Source of the DNA: Dendrocalamus latiflorus
Lineage: Eukaryota > Streptophyta > Magnoliopsida > Poales > Poaceae
Assembly (NCBI GenBank): GCA_017311315.1
Contig: CM029669.1
Coordinates: 21,277,683-21,341,682 of the forward strand
DNA: 64,000 nt
Direction of reading: 5' to 3'
Both the position numbers and the translations under genes were made by a program. The notes below the pieces were generated by a model, which made no database searches, was not told the DNA's origin, and saw only the letters and a list, made by a program, of their open reading frames with translations. Below are positions 53,418-64,000 of the stretch, piece after piece (position 1 is the first letter of the stretch; every line of letters begins with the position of its first letter).

Positions 53418-54758
53418 GTACTTGATGCTGCAGTCGCTGCACGCATTTTAAATACCGCACTTGTTCCCAAATTGGATCATGTATGATGTATCTTCCTGGA
53501 AAGATTCAAGGTATGCAAGTAGTGGGCACTTCCAAATTTCAACTCATGATCTACTATAACTACTTAAATGTTTAAGTTGAACTAATTGCATTTGTTTGGT
53601 ACTTGTCATCAATATGAGACCGAACAGTAAAATTATAAGCACATCTGGTCAAATTCGGAGACCGCTAAGAATACGGAAGGACTCAACAAGAATCTCACAT
53701 GAATGACCAAGTGTATTGAATATGGGAGCCTAGGGTTACAAAATGGTCTTCTCTCCCCACTTATAAAGGTTCTATTTATAGAGTAGGAAGGGGAGGTAAG
53801 TGAAATTACAAGTTTACTCTTTGGGTCTAACTTATTTCTAAGGGTATCTTCATCTTTTGCATCACACGGGTCCCGCTATGTCCGAGAGACCTCGGGGGTC
53901 GGTTCGCGGCTGACCCCGGACCTCATCTAGGGTTGGCTCTGGACTCCCCCCTCGGGTTGGATCGTGGACTTCGCCGAGGTTGGCTCATAAACTTCGATGG
54001 GGTTAAATTTATAGTTGTAAATTCCGTTCCGGAGGCCATTCCGTTTTTCCTCTGGGTATGAAATGTGTCAGTACCGATCCATTGCGGTGTACCATTTTGG
54101 ATTTTAAAAGTGTAATATAATAATATATATTTATTTATAAGTATATACATGTAATTATATGTGCATATAATTTATCTTAAAATCTCACTTTAAATACATA
54201 ACCATAGTATAAAAATGAGGGGGTCACTTTAATTATATCTAGTATCGGAATAGATGGAACAATAAATCCTATAAATTTTCAAAATCAAATACAAAATCAT
54301 GGCTGGTACCGGAATGGCCGGAATGGAATGGACCGGTATTAACTGGTATCAAGGCCGGTACGGGATGGAGGGTCAGCTGTACCGTTTTGCTTGTCGGTAC
54401 AGAATGTTCTGGCCATTCCGTTGGAACCGGAATGGTATTTACAATTTTGGTTAAATTGCAGGCTTCGCTTGAGGTAGACTTCCTGATGTATGCCGTTGTT
54501 TCGAGGAGGTTGTAGGCCTGAGGTGGCAAAAGGACTCTCCCTTAACACAGTACTTAATGCTATCTCTGGTGCAGCAACTTTTCTGAAATCTTTGATATCT
54601 ATTGGTTCATTTCATTTCTCGCTAAGGATGTCAAAATTATCAAAGAACCTCCAGAAAAAGGAGGTAAAGCTGCACGACCTTATGAAATGCGTGTCCCCCG
54701 AAATTGTACTCCGCGTTGTTACTTAAACCGTGTCTTACCTGCACTTCTGAAGAAACAT
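53418..54758 (+). pseudogene. O-fucosyltransferase family (GT65-like) gene fragment, two exons
   Basis: Exon 1 (53,418-53,510), after a 'tttttag' acceptor, reads VLDAAVAARILNTALVPKLD, meets TGA at 53,484-53,486, and resumes as SSWKDS before the donor 'gtatgc'. Exon 2 (54,575-54,758), after 'ggtgcag', reads NFSEIFDIYWFISFLAKDVK, then RPYEMRVPRNCTPRCYLNRV and ends ALLKKH at the donor 'gtaagt'. These blocks are typical of plant O-FucT-domain proteins (Golgi glycosyltransferases). No further exons were found on either side, and the 1-kb intron holds repeat-like sequence. Without the catalytic C-terminal half it cannot function. Confidence 0.7.
53513..54570. other. intron of the O-FucT fragment with repeat insertion
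   Basis: 53,640-54,470 looks inserted. It has a minus-strand TATA-like 'tataaatagaacc' near 53,770, long 'gaccccgg'/'cgggttgg' strings, and imperfect inverted 'gtaaatnccnttccgg' ends near 54,017 and 54,440. No ORF of substance. Confidence 0.35.
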
Positions 54759-55360
54759 GTAAGTTGTGGACCGTTTTATATGAAATTATGCTTGTTTCTT
54801 GCCACCCACATTCTGTTAACATATTTGAATTCAATTATGCATTTATTATAGATATTCTTTAAATTTATTGGCCAGTTACGTATTGCCATTACATTACATT
54901 ATCAGTCTGAACATGGTCATCTTAGTGTCCATATACAGTAATTGATAAAGCCATGGACACTTTATATGTCAACTTTTCCTTGAAATATATAAGTTACAAC
55001 AATCCAACCTTCTTAATCAACTGTGATAATCAATCTAGTAGGCAGTAGGTGGCCATTTGCTGATCAGAAGGAAAGTGCTCTAGAAAGGGAAAAGGAGAGA
55101 GATAAGGCATATTCTAAGCGAGTACACAAGTGTAAACATCACTACATGGCACTCTAGTATTGCCTTTTCCCCAACATTCTCCCACATCTTAAAGAAAGCT
55201 ATGTGAGCATGCATACACACTTGCAGATCAACCACACTAAATTTCCCCAACATTATCCCACCTCTTAAAGAAAGGTATGTCGGCTCCCCCACTAAATTTG
55301 GCCATGTTCCCATGCAATGATAACCACACGGTACGGGACAGTACTTGCTGTGATCATAAG
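54759..55360. other. non-coding, short direct repeats
   Basis: A segment of about 37 bp ('ttccccaacattctcccaca' onward) at 55,168-55,204 recurs at 55,243-55,280 with a few changes. No gene recognised. Confidence 0.45.
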
Positions 55361-55607
55361 AGCAAGTACAATAATGTTGACTAGGTCGTCTCTAGCGAAA
55401 TACACGTCAACACAATCCTATGTGGAAGAGAAAGAAAAGACGAGAGAGAGGCAAACTGCCCCTCATGCAAGAGGTGACCTTTAGCACATCATACGAGGAG
55501 AGAGAGGCAAGCTGCCCCTCATGCAAGAGGTGACCCCTGATATATTTATGCAAGTATTAAATGTTTGAGTGCTTTAATAGAGGTAACATCTACTCAACTT
55601 ATTGTAC
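55361..55607. mobile_element. truncated MITE with 'agtacaataa' ends
   Basis: The left end 'gagcaagtacaataatgttg' and right end 'caacttattgtact' are inverted copies, but the right end lacks its last bases and runs into 'agtagtgtgcccgtgctaac', a widespread grass repeat start seen again at 56,588. It contains a 56-bp tandem duplication (55,443-55,534, 'gcccctcatgcaagaggtga'). Confidence 0.45.
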
Positions 55608-55794
55608 TAGTAGTGTGCCCGTGCTAACGCTACGGTAAAATACAAAAGAAGATAAAATTTGTAAAAAATAAAACGAGCAATCAGATTCATTAAGATTCAC
55701 GTCTCATATATTGTATAACCAAATATTTTTGTCACAAAATGAATGTCACATAAATACGTGACCGGTCGGAACCACCCAACACGCAATGCTCAAA

Positions 55795-56108
55795 TGTGGT
55801 CGTACGCCTTCGGATCACCTTCGATCTTTCTCTAATGTGGTCGTATCACTTGCCGACCTCACCGTCTTCTGGTTTTGCCATGGTCGAACACCTTTCGACC
55901 ACGTCTACTGTAGGTTTGCCGTGGTCGTAAAAACACTGTCCTTGGCCGTGGTCGATAACCCCTTACGACCACGCTCTGCGTTCCTTCAACGTGATCGTAA
56001 ACCACTCGATCGCCTCCTACTTTGCCTTGCTGTGGTCGTAGGTCCTCTTGAGCACGCCTCTTTTTGTTTTGCTGTGGTCCAACGCCTTTCGACCATGTCT
56101 ATTGACGG
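55795..56108. repeat. tandem array of GTGGTCG / CGACCAC hairpin units
   Basis: About eight units of roughly 40 bp. Each starts 'tgtggtcgta' or a variant, and several contain the inverted partner 'tcgaccacg' 8-12 bases later, so a unit can fold into a short hairpin. Unit ends share 'tttgcc' or 'ttgctg'. No coding meaning is likely, despite an open 118-codon frame. Confidence 0.75.
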
Positions 56109-57980
56109 CCAGCCAAAGAACTCTTTGGCATTAGAAATCTGAAAGCTACGCTGGTAATTTTCATCAAAAGTTCAAAACTGTGTATCTAAGTTAGACACAA
56201 ATGTAGCTGGTTAACAATAAGGTGCTGCACTTTCCCCCACCAAACCATTCACGTTGATAAGATCAATCGCTGGCAAAATTCCTCTACAAAAGCATAAGAA
56301 AAGTCATCCATGAAAAAGTTCATGGAAGAACCACCACACAATGCCACATGAATAGTTCAGTAATCTTCTGAATCACAGCCTTTTTATACGCACTGATCAT
56401 GGGAACATGAAATCCCATATTATGAGGAAGTGAAACATGTTATGTTTGTTTGTAAGAAAATGCTCGTACGTTGCAACGGAAAATAAAATTTATGAGTAAA
56501 TATTATATTGCAGTTATATATTGTTGCTCAAAAGAAAGATATTTGTTTATGCTTGACTATATAACCTACCTCTAATATAACATAGTATAGTGCCCGTGCT
56601 AACGCCACGGCGGCATTTCAGGGATGCACATGAAAACAACCAAATGACGATATTTTTTTCCATAGTTTAAGTTTCACGCAATTGTATATCACCATGTATA
56701 TTCGGCCGAGGGTCCTGCCTGTCAGACTTTCAGCTTTTTCCCAAATTTATTCGGACAGAGAGCTTCAAATGTTCATAACTAATTCATTTTAACTCCGATT
56801 TAAGTGAAACAAATTTCTAAATTCATCTAAAATCAAAATCTAACCAATGGAACCGAGATCATTTGCTTTTGAGTTCATTTGAATTTTTCTATGAAAATTT
56901 GTTTGCTTTGCTGATTTTTATCCAAATTTTCGCGTACGATTAAATAGCGTACGAGGCTCAAAATAATATTCATAATAGTCAATCCGAACTTTTGATAACC
57001 ACGGGGCAAAGGCTACATTGGCCTCATTTCCGTTTCTATTTCATTTCCATTCAAAAAGATATTGGAAAAAAAGTAACATGTTTCACTTTCATTTCCATTC
57101 AAAATGATAGATGTGTGGAAAACTTGTGATCAATTCGGTGATATCAACTCGTTTACATTAAGGAGTTTAAAATGTCTTCAGATGTCATCAAGATCCATCC
57201 CATTACCATATAAGAAACATAAAACAAAAATATACGAAGTTGCGCTCCAATGATATCCCAATATTAACACATCCAATTAGTTTTTCATAGAAACTTTGGC
57301 AACAATATACATAAATGTTTGAAAACTGGAAGGGATGTATTTATCTCATAATATATAAATTGATTTCTCTATGTTATCAATCAAGCCCATAAATCACTTC
57401 CACAACTATACAATATGAATACATTTTACTTAAGTGATGTACACTCCCATACATAGAAAATCACAACAGAACATCCAACAGGTTGCAAAAATTCTTTGTG
57501 ACCACATACATCCATGATAGTGTTGAAAATCATAAGATCATACAATAGAACTATTTGGCATTCATGCTATAAGTTGATTATTGCTTCAAAATATAATTTT
57601 GATAATAAAAACCCTACAGTAACCCTCATTGTGACACATCAATCAACAGAGAATTACTCCAAAGCATGAGAAAATTCGACCTAAATTTGCATAATGTGGT
57701 ACCCAAAGTGGAGAAAACATGAACCAAGCACAAAACAACTATACCCCCGATACGTCGACTGGGGGGGTCCCGCCGACCAAGTAGACAACGACGGCGTGGA
57801 TGCAGCACGCGCCCATGGCCGAGAGATCATGTAGGCAGTCGTTGCCGTCGCTACCGCCACGCATATGGCTGCTGCGGTCCGGACGAGGGCTGGGCGGTGT
57901 CGAGCTGGGGCAGGGGGCGCACGGGCGGCGTCGGGCTAGAGTCGGGGGTCACCGGCGGACTAGATCACGGGCGGCGTCGG
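56109..57980. other. no gene recognised, repeat fragments
   Basis: Near 56,455 'tgctcgtacgttgcaacgga' and near 56,588 'gtgcccgtgctaacgccacg' belong to common grass transposon ends. The remainder is AT-rich. 57,740-57,980 is GC-richer and may be part of the same block as the SMC6 fragment. Confidence 0.4.
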
Positions 57981-58215
57981 CGCTGGGTGTTCTTGGTGCG
58001 GCAGCCGAATGCGATGCACAGCGCCGTCAGGATCGCGCTCTTCCCACCTGCGCCGGCACGGAGAAGAAAGGGCATCAAGGGGCAAGGGGGAGGGAGAGAG
58101 GGGGGTAGGGTTTCAGGGAGGCGTACTGCCGTTCTAGCCGGTGATGAAGTTGACGCGGAGTGGCACATGAAGTTCTCCAGGCGGATGCGGGAGATCGTCC
58201 CGGAGGCGACAGAAC
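57981..58215 (-). pseudogene. SMC6 gene fragment around the Walker A site
   Basis: On the minus strand, exon A (58,127-58,215) reads SGTISRIRLENFMCHS, then after a small deletion and frame change VNFITG, TAG (58,134-58,136), NG. A 79-bp intron ('gtacgc' to 'ggcgcag') separates exon B (57,981-58,047): GKSAILTALCIAFGC, then RTKNTQR. Together this is the N-terminal ATPase head of SMC6, the SMC5/6 DNA-repair complex subunit, with Walker A split over the intron. The Gln of the motif is a stop and about ten codons are missing. Retention of the intron means the copy was made from DNA. No other SMC6 exons are visible. Confidence 0.75.
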
Positions 58216-58800
58216 GGGGTGGGGGGAGAAGCGGGGGCGGCATGGATGCGAAGGAGCCGAGGAGGAGGAGGCGACGGCAGCGCGGCGTGGGGAGGAGAAG
58301 GCGAGGGCGAAGCGGAGGAGCGGCGGCAGCGCAGGGTGGGGAGGAGAAGGCGAGGGCGGAGCGGAGGAGCGACGGGAGGAGGCGGCGGAGCGGGGGGAGG
58401 AGGCGAGAGAAGCGAGGGCAGAGCGGATCTTGCGGCGAAGCAGCGGAAAAACCGAGGGGGCGCGGGGGTGGGGAGGAGCAGCGAAAAAATCGAGGGGGCG
58501 CGGGTGGGGAGGGGAGGAGGAGGCGGCGGCGCAGGGTGGGGTGGGGAGGAGGAGGAGGCGGTGGCGGCGCAGGGTGGGGGGAGGAGGAGGCGGCGGCGGA
58601 GCGGAGGGGTGGGGGGAGGAGGAGGCAGCAGCTGAGCGGGGGAGGAGGAGGAGCGGGGGAGACGGAGGCGGAGCGGATCGGGCGGAAATTTCGCGAGTGG
58701 GGGGAGATCAGAGAGAGGAGAGCGGGACTGCGGAGGAGGCCCACGCGTAGCGGGACTGCGGAGGACTGCATAGGAGAGCGGGACGCGGGAGGGGTACTGC
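58216..58800. repeat. GC-rich (GGCGGA/GGAGGA) low-complexity block
   Basis: Almost pure G/C/A on the plus strand, with 'gaggcggcggcg' and 'ggggaggagg' units. All long ORFs here (both strands) are composition artefacts. It adjoins the SMC6 fragment and could be its expanded upstream flank. Confidence 0.7.
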
Positions 58801-59536
58801 AGATCCATTGAAGGATGACCGTCGGATATGGTTGAGTAAGGAGAGAGAATGGAGGAGAGTTAATCTGGTGCGCATGTTTTTAGGATGGTGTATTTCTGGG
58901 TGCATATTGTGGTGTGGATGTAGTTAAGGTCATGACTGTGGAGCAGGTAATTGTTGGGTGGGTGTAGGATAATTTTAACTGGTGGTTTATTAGTTTAGAG
59001 ATTAGCTACCTCCACCATGAGCTGCGTGTACTCTTTTTGCTTATTTGGCTAGTCCTAGAGGTGGCAGCCACCTCTTCTATTAAACTTGCTCTAAATAGAA
59101 CGTAGTAATGTTAGATGGTGCTTTAATTGGTTTGCGACTTAAATTTTTAGTTATGTCTTTGATTTATAACTAAAATTACATTGTATCGATTGTTAGTTTT
59201 TTTCTAAAAATTAAAAAATAGAAAAAATGAGAAAACCCTCGTTATCTCGTCACATGCAATGCAAAGGAATAAGTGTAAAAAAGGAAAGCAAAAAAATCAA
59301 AATAAGCCAAAAGTAAAAGTTAACACGTTTCAAATGGTTTCTGACTTAAATAAGCCGAAAGCTACAATAAATCAAAAGTTGAAGTCATTTAGAGCGGGAC
59401 TTAATCATCAAGAGCTTCAGTTACAAATACACGCAACATCTTGTCGTACATAGAGTTATCGTTTATTTAGAACATAGAAATTTCATAAAAAAAACGGTGT
59501 AAATGATAATGTAGTTTTCATCTGATCGAAAGTGAT
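58801..59536. other. no gene recognised
   Basis: 'ctattaaacttgctct' near 59,080 looks like a MITE end. 59,110-59,450 shares strings with 63,150-63,330 ('gcaaaggaata', 'aaaaaaggaaagcaaa'), suggesting two copies of one AT-rich repeat. Confidence 0.4.
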
Positions 59537-59784
59537 CACTACTGGAAAGCAAGATCAGTGAGATGATCCCTTGACATAGTCATCTAGCACTTTATTGTAT
59601 GAGCTGGATTATTAAGCCCCTTGACCAAATTAAAGCGAGTTTTTGGTCTACCTGAAATGCCAGTATACATGCCGTCGGTCATTTTAATATCGCGGTCGGC
59701 CGGTAATTGAGAGTGAGTCACAAGGCATGATAATTCATCTCTTCTTGGTTTACTTTGCCCTGGTGGATCTCCACAAAGGAGACC
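59537..59784 (+). mobile_element. possible CACTA element end
   Basis: 'cactactggaaagc' at 59,537 matches the terminal motif of grass CACTA transposons, and 'atgccgtcggtc...cggtcggccgg' near 59,670 resembles their subterminal repeats. The opposite terminus was not found in the window. The solo LTR is inserted into this sequence. Confidence 0.3.
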
Positions 59785-62700
59785 TGTCAAGATTTGAATA
59801 TGTAAATTTAGACTCTCTTGTATATTCTACAATAGTATAGAAACATATTAGTGTACACAATAGAAACATAGACAAAATATCAACTATAATCACAATTAAT
59901 TAAGAAAGACACAAATATTATTAATTATAAGAGTAACGACCTTATGATCAAGCTTACAGATGTTAGCCTGAAGGGCTCAACAAAATCTAGCAGCAGAAAA
60001 TAAAGATAAATGCAGCGGCCATTCAACATACCCACAGACAATCGACTAGGGAGCAAATTCCTAATCCGTGAAAACATCGAAGCGCTCCTCTATTACCTCT
60101 AGCTAAAATGGTCTCTTTCAACAATTGATCAACAAAGGATATAGCCGTAAATATATAGAGTACTCAACAAGTCATTTGTAACAAGATATAATATATAATG
60201 ATGTAAGGTTTACTAAATAATGGCTGAGTGATTACTTTGCAGAAAAGCAACAATTTAGAGTAAATAAAGTAAATAGATTAAAAGCAAATTTTGAAAATAA
60301 GAAATAAGTAATTAAGTCAAAGAAATTGAATAAACCACAAGTGAACTGCCATTCACTCAATGAACCACCCGTGAACTAACCATTCACGTAATAAACCACC
60401 AGTGAACTAACTATTTACTTCCCAACTTAACCCAACCAAGGTTTTATGATAATTCTACCATTTGTGTTAAATCACTGAGTATAATCCATAATCGAGGACA
60501 CGGCTATTCAAATAATTTTACACTCTGTAAAGGTTATATAACTTTACCCACATAATATGACCATCTTGTAGTGTCACTAGTATAACATGCTTCCTTAGAC
60601 ATTTACAATACTTAACCTCACCTCAATTCCGCCTGCTTTCGCCGTTGAGTAAACTTCGACCTAATTGGCAAAAGTTTCTCTTGTGCCAATGTAAGATAAT
60701 GGGTGCGACCACACTCACATTTATCTCAATGACGGAATCTAAGTTAAAAGATCGCAAATTAATTAGTTAGATCCATCTCATACTAGACATGTGGCTGCAC
60801 GGGAAGATTTAGATCAATGGTGCACAAAGTTAAGTTCTTAGACATTACCCAAGCAAAACATCTACATCCCAAAAGTATTGATCACACTTCCCCTTTACTA
60901 CACGATCACTCACCTAAGTGAAAACCATTTTGTATGACCAACACTAATAACACTATACATATAATGGTACATAAATTTTATAACTGTGGCTAACTACCAC
61001 GATTCAATATCTCATTAAGTCAAAATTAATTAATCAACATATGATGATGAGCCCAATGTACTATAAGCATAGCTAAACATACTAAACATATAACTCGTAT
61101 TATATCACTAAATAATTACCTATGTTATGGTGGTAATAGAATCATGACATTCAAATTATTAATTGAGAAATTAATCAAATTGGTCAATAACTACCCGTTA
61201 CAAAGGTTTGTATTAAATTAGCAATGAAAGGTAATTTAAAATAAAATAATAATAAATAGATTTAAAATAATAGGTTCAACATGATCAAAGATCATGACTT
61301 ACCTTGACTTTGCTCAGTTATCACATCTTGATCTTTGGTTCTTATTTCTGCTCCTTCGAAGACGTTATCTAACGAGAGACAAATTGAATGAAACAAAAAT
61401 GAAATCTAAATAAAAATAAAAATAACAAAACTAAAACCAAAAGATAGATCTCAATTTTATATGAATTTAGAAAGAAGAATCGGGTCAATCAGAGTTCGGA
61501 CGGAAGAGAATGAGCACTCTGAAGATTCGTTGGGAAATTAATTCCTATAAATTGAGAGAGAAAGGAGAATATTCTCTGAAATATTCCCTTTTAATTTAAT
61601 TTAATTTAATTTAATAATGGGCTAGTGGCTGACACGTGGGTCCCATGAATTCTGAAATTTCGGAAATAAAGAAATTCTGGAAAAAGTCTTAGAGGCTGAC
61701 AAGTGGACCCCCATGGTCTATAGACCATGTCCACGGGTCTACGTTAGACTTGGTGCACCGGGTTCAAGCTAGGGCTGACATGGCAACTGAGTGGGCATGA
61801 CGTAGCTTGACACATGAGCAAGAGAGGTGACATGGGCGATGACATGGTGGACACGTGGCTAATGATGTGGCAAATCTAAGTAGTGCATTGAGCTAGCTAA
61901 AAGATCTGGCATGGCACTAACATGGTGTACACGTGGATGTCATGTTGGTCTAAGCATTGACATGGTGGGACAAGTCAACATCATCGGCGAAGCTCACTGT
62001 AACCGAGGGTCATTGGCGGCGAAGGGCCATGGTGGTGCAAGCGAAGTGGCACATTGTGGGGAGGATGACTCAGCGGTCTCGACTGTGAAGATGCAGAGGT
62101 CACCGGCGAGAGGACGTGACTGACGGCGAGAGGAGAGTAGCAGCGGTCTTCCGTTCATGGCGGATTAGGAGCTCTTGTGGGGCAACGACTTTGGCGAGGT
62201 GCGGAAGTGGAAGGGAGGAGCACGGGGGAGCTCAAGGAGAAGACAGTAGGGTCGCGGACTCACCAGAGCGGGCGTGATTGCTCGCCGGAGTAGAAGTGAT
62301 AATGATGACTTGAGCTCCGGATTTTGCATGATGGCGACGAATTCAGAGGTACCGGTCAGGGCTTAGAGGTGGGGGTGGCTCGGTACGAAGACTTGGGAGG
62401 GTATCAACGCTCTTAAATAGCATGGGAAGGGCGGTGTTCTCAACGATTACGACTGCGTGGCAAGGGAGTTTGGTACGAAGATGGAGAAGGGAGGTGTCCA
62501 GGAGGAAGATGGCTCAGCTGACAAGGGGGCCCACACGGCAGTGACGCGGAGAGGGAAAAGGGCAGATGACGCGAATGCGTGCACGGGCAAAGGGGGATGG
62601 CGAACTGGGCCAAAAAAAGTTGGGCTGGGCACAAAAGCGAACTAGGCCAAGGCAATGCGAAGCGGACCGGGCCAGGAAAGGGAGATGGGCAAGAAGGAGT

Positions 62701-63013
62701 AGATGATTAAGCCCAAGGGGAAAATCTGGAATTTCAAGATTTTTCGAATTTCAAATTTTAGGATAATTTGCATTATGCTCAAACAAATAGCAAATAAAGC
62801 CAAAAAATCTAAGATAATACAGAAAATGTCCTTGCATCATAAGAAACCCAAAAAAACTAGTAATTAATTTAATTTAATTGATATTAACTTTATTCATATT
62901 AAATCTTTTAAATTTCTAAATATTTAAAGTAAGCTTTAATTAATTCAAAAAATCCATGTAGTTATTTTTATTTTAGAAAACTTTAGAAAGGCACTGAAAA
63001 TCAGGATGTTACA
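59785..63013 (-). mobile_element. solo LTR of a Ty3/gypsy element
   Basis: 3,229 bp, flanked by the perfect 5-bp duplication AGACC (59,780-59,784 and 63,014-63,018). On the minus strand it begins TGTAACATCCTGATTTTCAG and ends CTTGACA, i.e. TG...CA. A TATA-like 'ctatttaaga' lies at 62,411-62,420. The text resembles gypsy (Tekay-type) LTRs. No primer site or polypurine tract adjoins either end, so the internal region was lost by LTR-LTR recombination. ORFs inside are not genes. Confidence 0.85.
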
Positions 63014-63018
63014 AGACC

Positions 63019-64000
63019 GCATTGTGGTTGGACACGCACGAACGAACACACACTGAAAATTGTGCTAGAACACAACAGAGAGGAGAGCATTTGATTGCTT
63101 GCACCGTCGCACGCGCATGAGCGCCGCATTTGGGCTTATAAGGCCAGTCTTCTGGCTTATTTTACATTGTAGCAGTTGAAAATGCATTGCAGTTGCTGTT
63201 AACTTTTTCAACGTAAACAAATTTAAAAAATGGAAAAAAAGCTATATCATCACGAATAATGCAAAGGAATATGGGAAAAAAGAAAAGGCAAAAGCCTAAA
63301 AGACCAAAAAGCTAAAAAGAATGAAATTAAGAAGTTGAAGATAGAAGAAGAAGCTCATTGGAGCACATCCCGCTTCAAACAGTTTCAATTTCTGTTTTTT
63401 TTTTGCTTTCGGCTTATTTAAATCAGGGTCTACTTGGAATGCGTCTATTTCTAATTTTAGCTTTTTATCTTTTCTTTTTTCCTCCCTTATACCTATGCAT
63501 TGTCTGTGATAATATAATAGTTTTTCCTTTTTTTAATTTTTTAATTAAATGACTAACAGCCGCTAAAGCAAGCAACAAAAGAACATCATAGCACACTAGC
63601 TCAGTCAATTGCTGCGTGTTGTAGAGGAGGAGCGAGTATGCTTGTACTGAAAGGTAGATGCAGCAGCCGAGTTTTCCTGCGGCTACGCTGTTGCAATGGT
63701 TTCATCGGTACTAGAATATACTACCAGTTCGTGCCCCGGAGTTGTGAATTCGTAATTCTGAATATTAGATGTAGTCACCCTAAAAAAAATGGATGTAGTC
63801 AATGCGTTGTTCACCACACCTTTTTTAGTTGCAGCACAACCCAATTAAGATCAGCTGCCGGCCGCCGACTGCCGTGCTGCTTGACAAGACACTGCATATT
63901 TCTAACATCTTGAAACGAGACTCAAGGAATGAGTAAAAAGGTGAAGGCAAATTGTCTGTTGAGTTATTAAACAAGTGTATTAGAAGTCCAATGGCATCAA
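63019..64000. other. no gene recognised
   Basis: Host flank of the solo LTR followed by an AT-rich repeat (63,150-63,560). Short ORFs at 63,358 and 63,638 have no recognisable domain. Confidence 0.4.

Noticed and set aside
57897..58811. 304-codon Arg/Gly-rich ORF
   Set aside because: Low-complexity GGCGGA repeats read through; only the minus-strand SMC6 strip has real similarity.
56572..59060. A Helitron enclosing the SMC6 fragment
   Set aside because: A TC-start ('tctaatataacatag') and a CTAGT at about 59,050 exist, but no hairpin precedes the latter and no AT insertion site is clear.

Overview
The window is plant nuclear DNA, most likely from a grass (Poaceae). The evidence is a DUF599 gene of plant type, Sirevirus and chromovirus LTR retrotransposons with a tRNA-Met primer site, Tourist/PIF and Mutator-like elements, and captured fragments of typical plant genes (PPR, papain-like protease, XRN, O-fucosyltransferase, SMC6). 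I see no bacterial, organellar or viral replicon features. The species cannot be fixed from the sequence alone.

Only one ordinary host gene looks intact: a single-exon DUF599 membrane-protein gene (8,008-8,784, minus) with a TATA box and a CT/GA microsatellite in its leader. Nearly everything else is nested repeats. 0-7.9 kb: degraded Sirevirus LTR and gag remnants, a palindromic element centred on a TA tract, a small MITE and tandem duplications. 9.0-14.1 kb: an old internally deleted Ty1/copia element (gag and the start of pol only) whose 3' LTR was hit by a 1,049-bp Pack-MULE carrying pieces of a cysteine-protease gene and an XRN exoribonuclease gene. 16.0-16.7 kb: two MITEs. 16,780-29,178: a 12.4-kb Ty3/gypsy chromovirus on the minus strand, 3.6-kb LTRs, target duplication GAAAG. 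30,025-30,608: a MULE-type foldback element with a 16-bp minisatellite core. 30,804-42,216: an 11.4-kb Sirevirus on the minus strand, 1,757-bp LTRs, target duplication GAGAG.

42,964-45,083: a PIF/Harbinger-like TIR element (TAA duplications) carrying a rearranged PPR gene. 46,523-51,635: a 5.1-kb MULE (9-bp duplication) with two minus-strand genes: a mudrA-type N-terminus spliced to a plant-mobile-domain-type C-terminal tail, and a GRF zinc finger plus coiled-coil gene. 51.9-53.2 kb: a Sirevirus-like gag remnant. 53.4-54.8 kb: a two-exon O-fucosyltransferase fragment. 55.8-56.1 kb: a tandem array of GTGGTCG/CGACCAC hairpins. 58.0-58.2 kb: an SMC6 fragment containing the Walker A region. 59,785-63,013: a 3.2-kb solo LTR with a perfect AGACC duplication.

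The window is a timeline of insertions. The copia LTRs at 9-14 kb differ widely, the gypsy LTRs differ at about ten bases by eye, and I found one difference between the Sirevirus LTRs. Both young LTR elements nevertheless carry pol-disabling changes, which suggests they were copied in trans. The most unusual material is the set of gene-carrying TIR elements: three MULEs and one PIF-like element, two of them with host gene pieces that keep splice signals.
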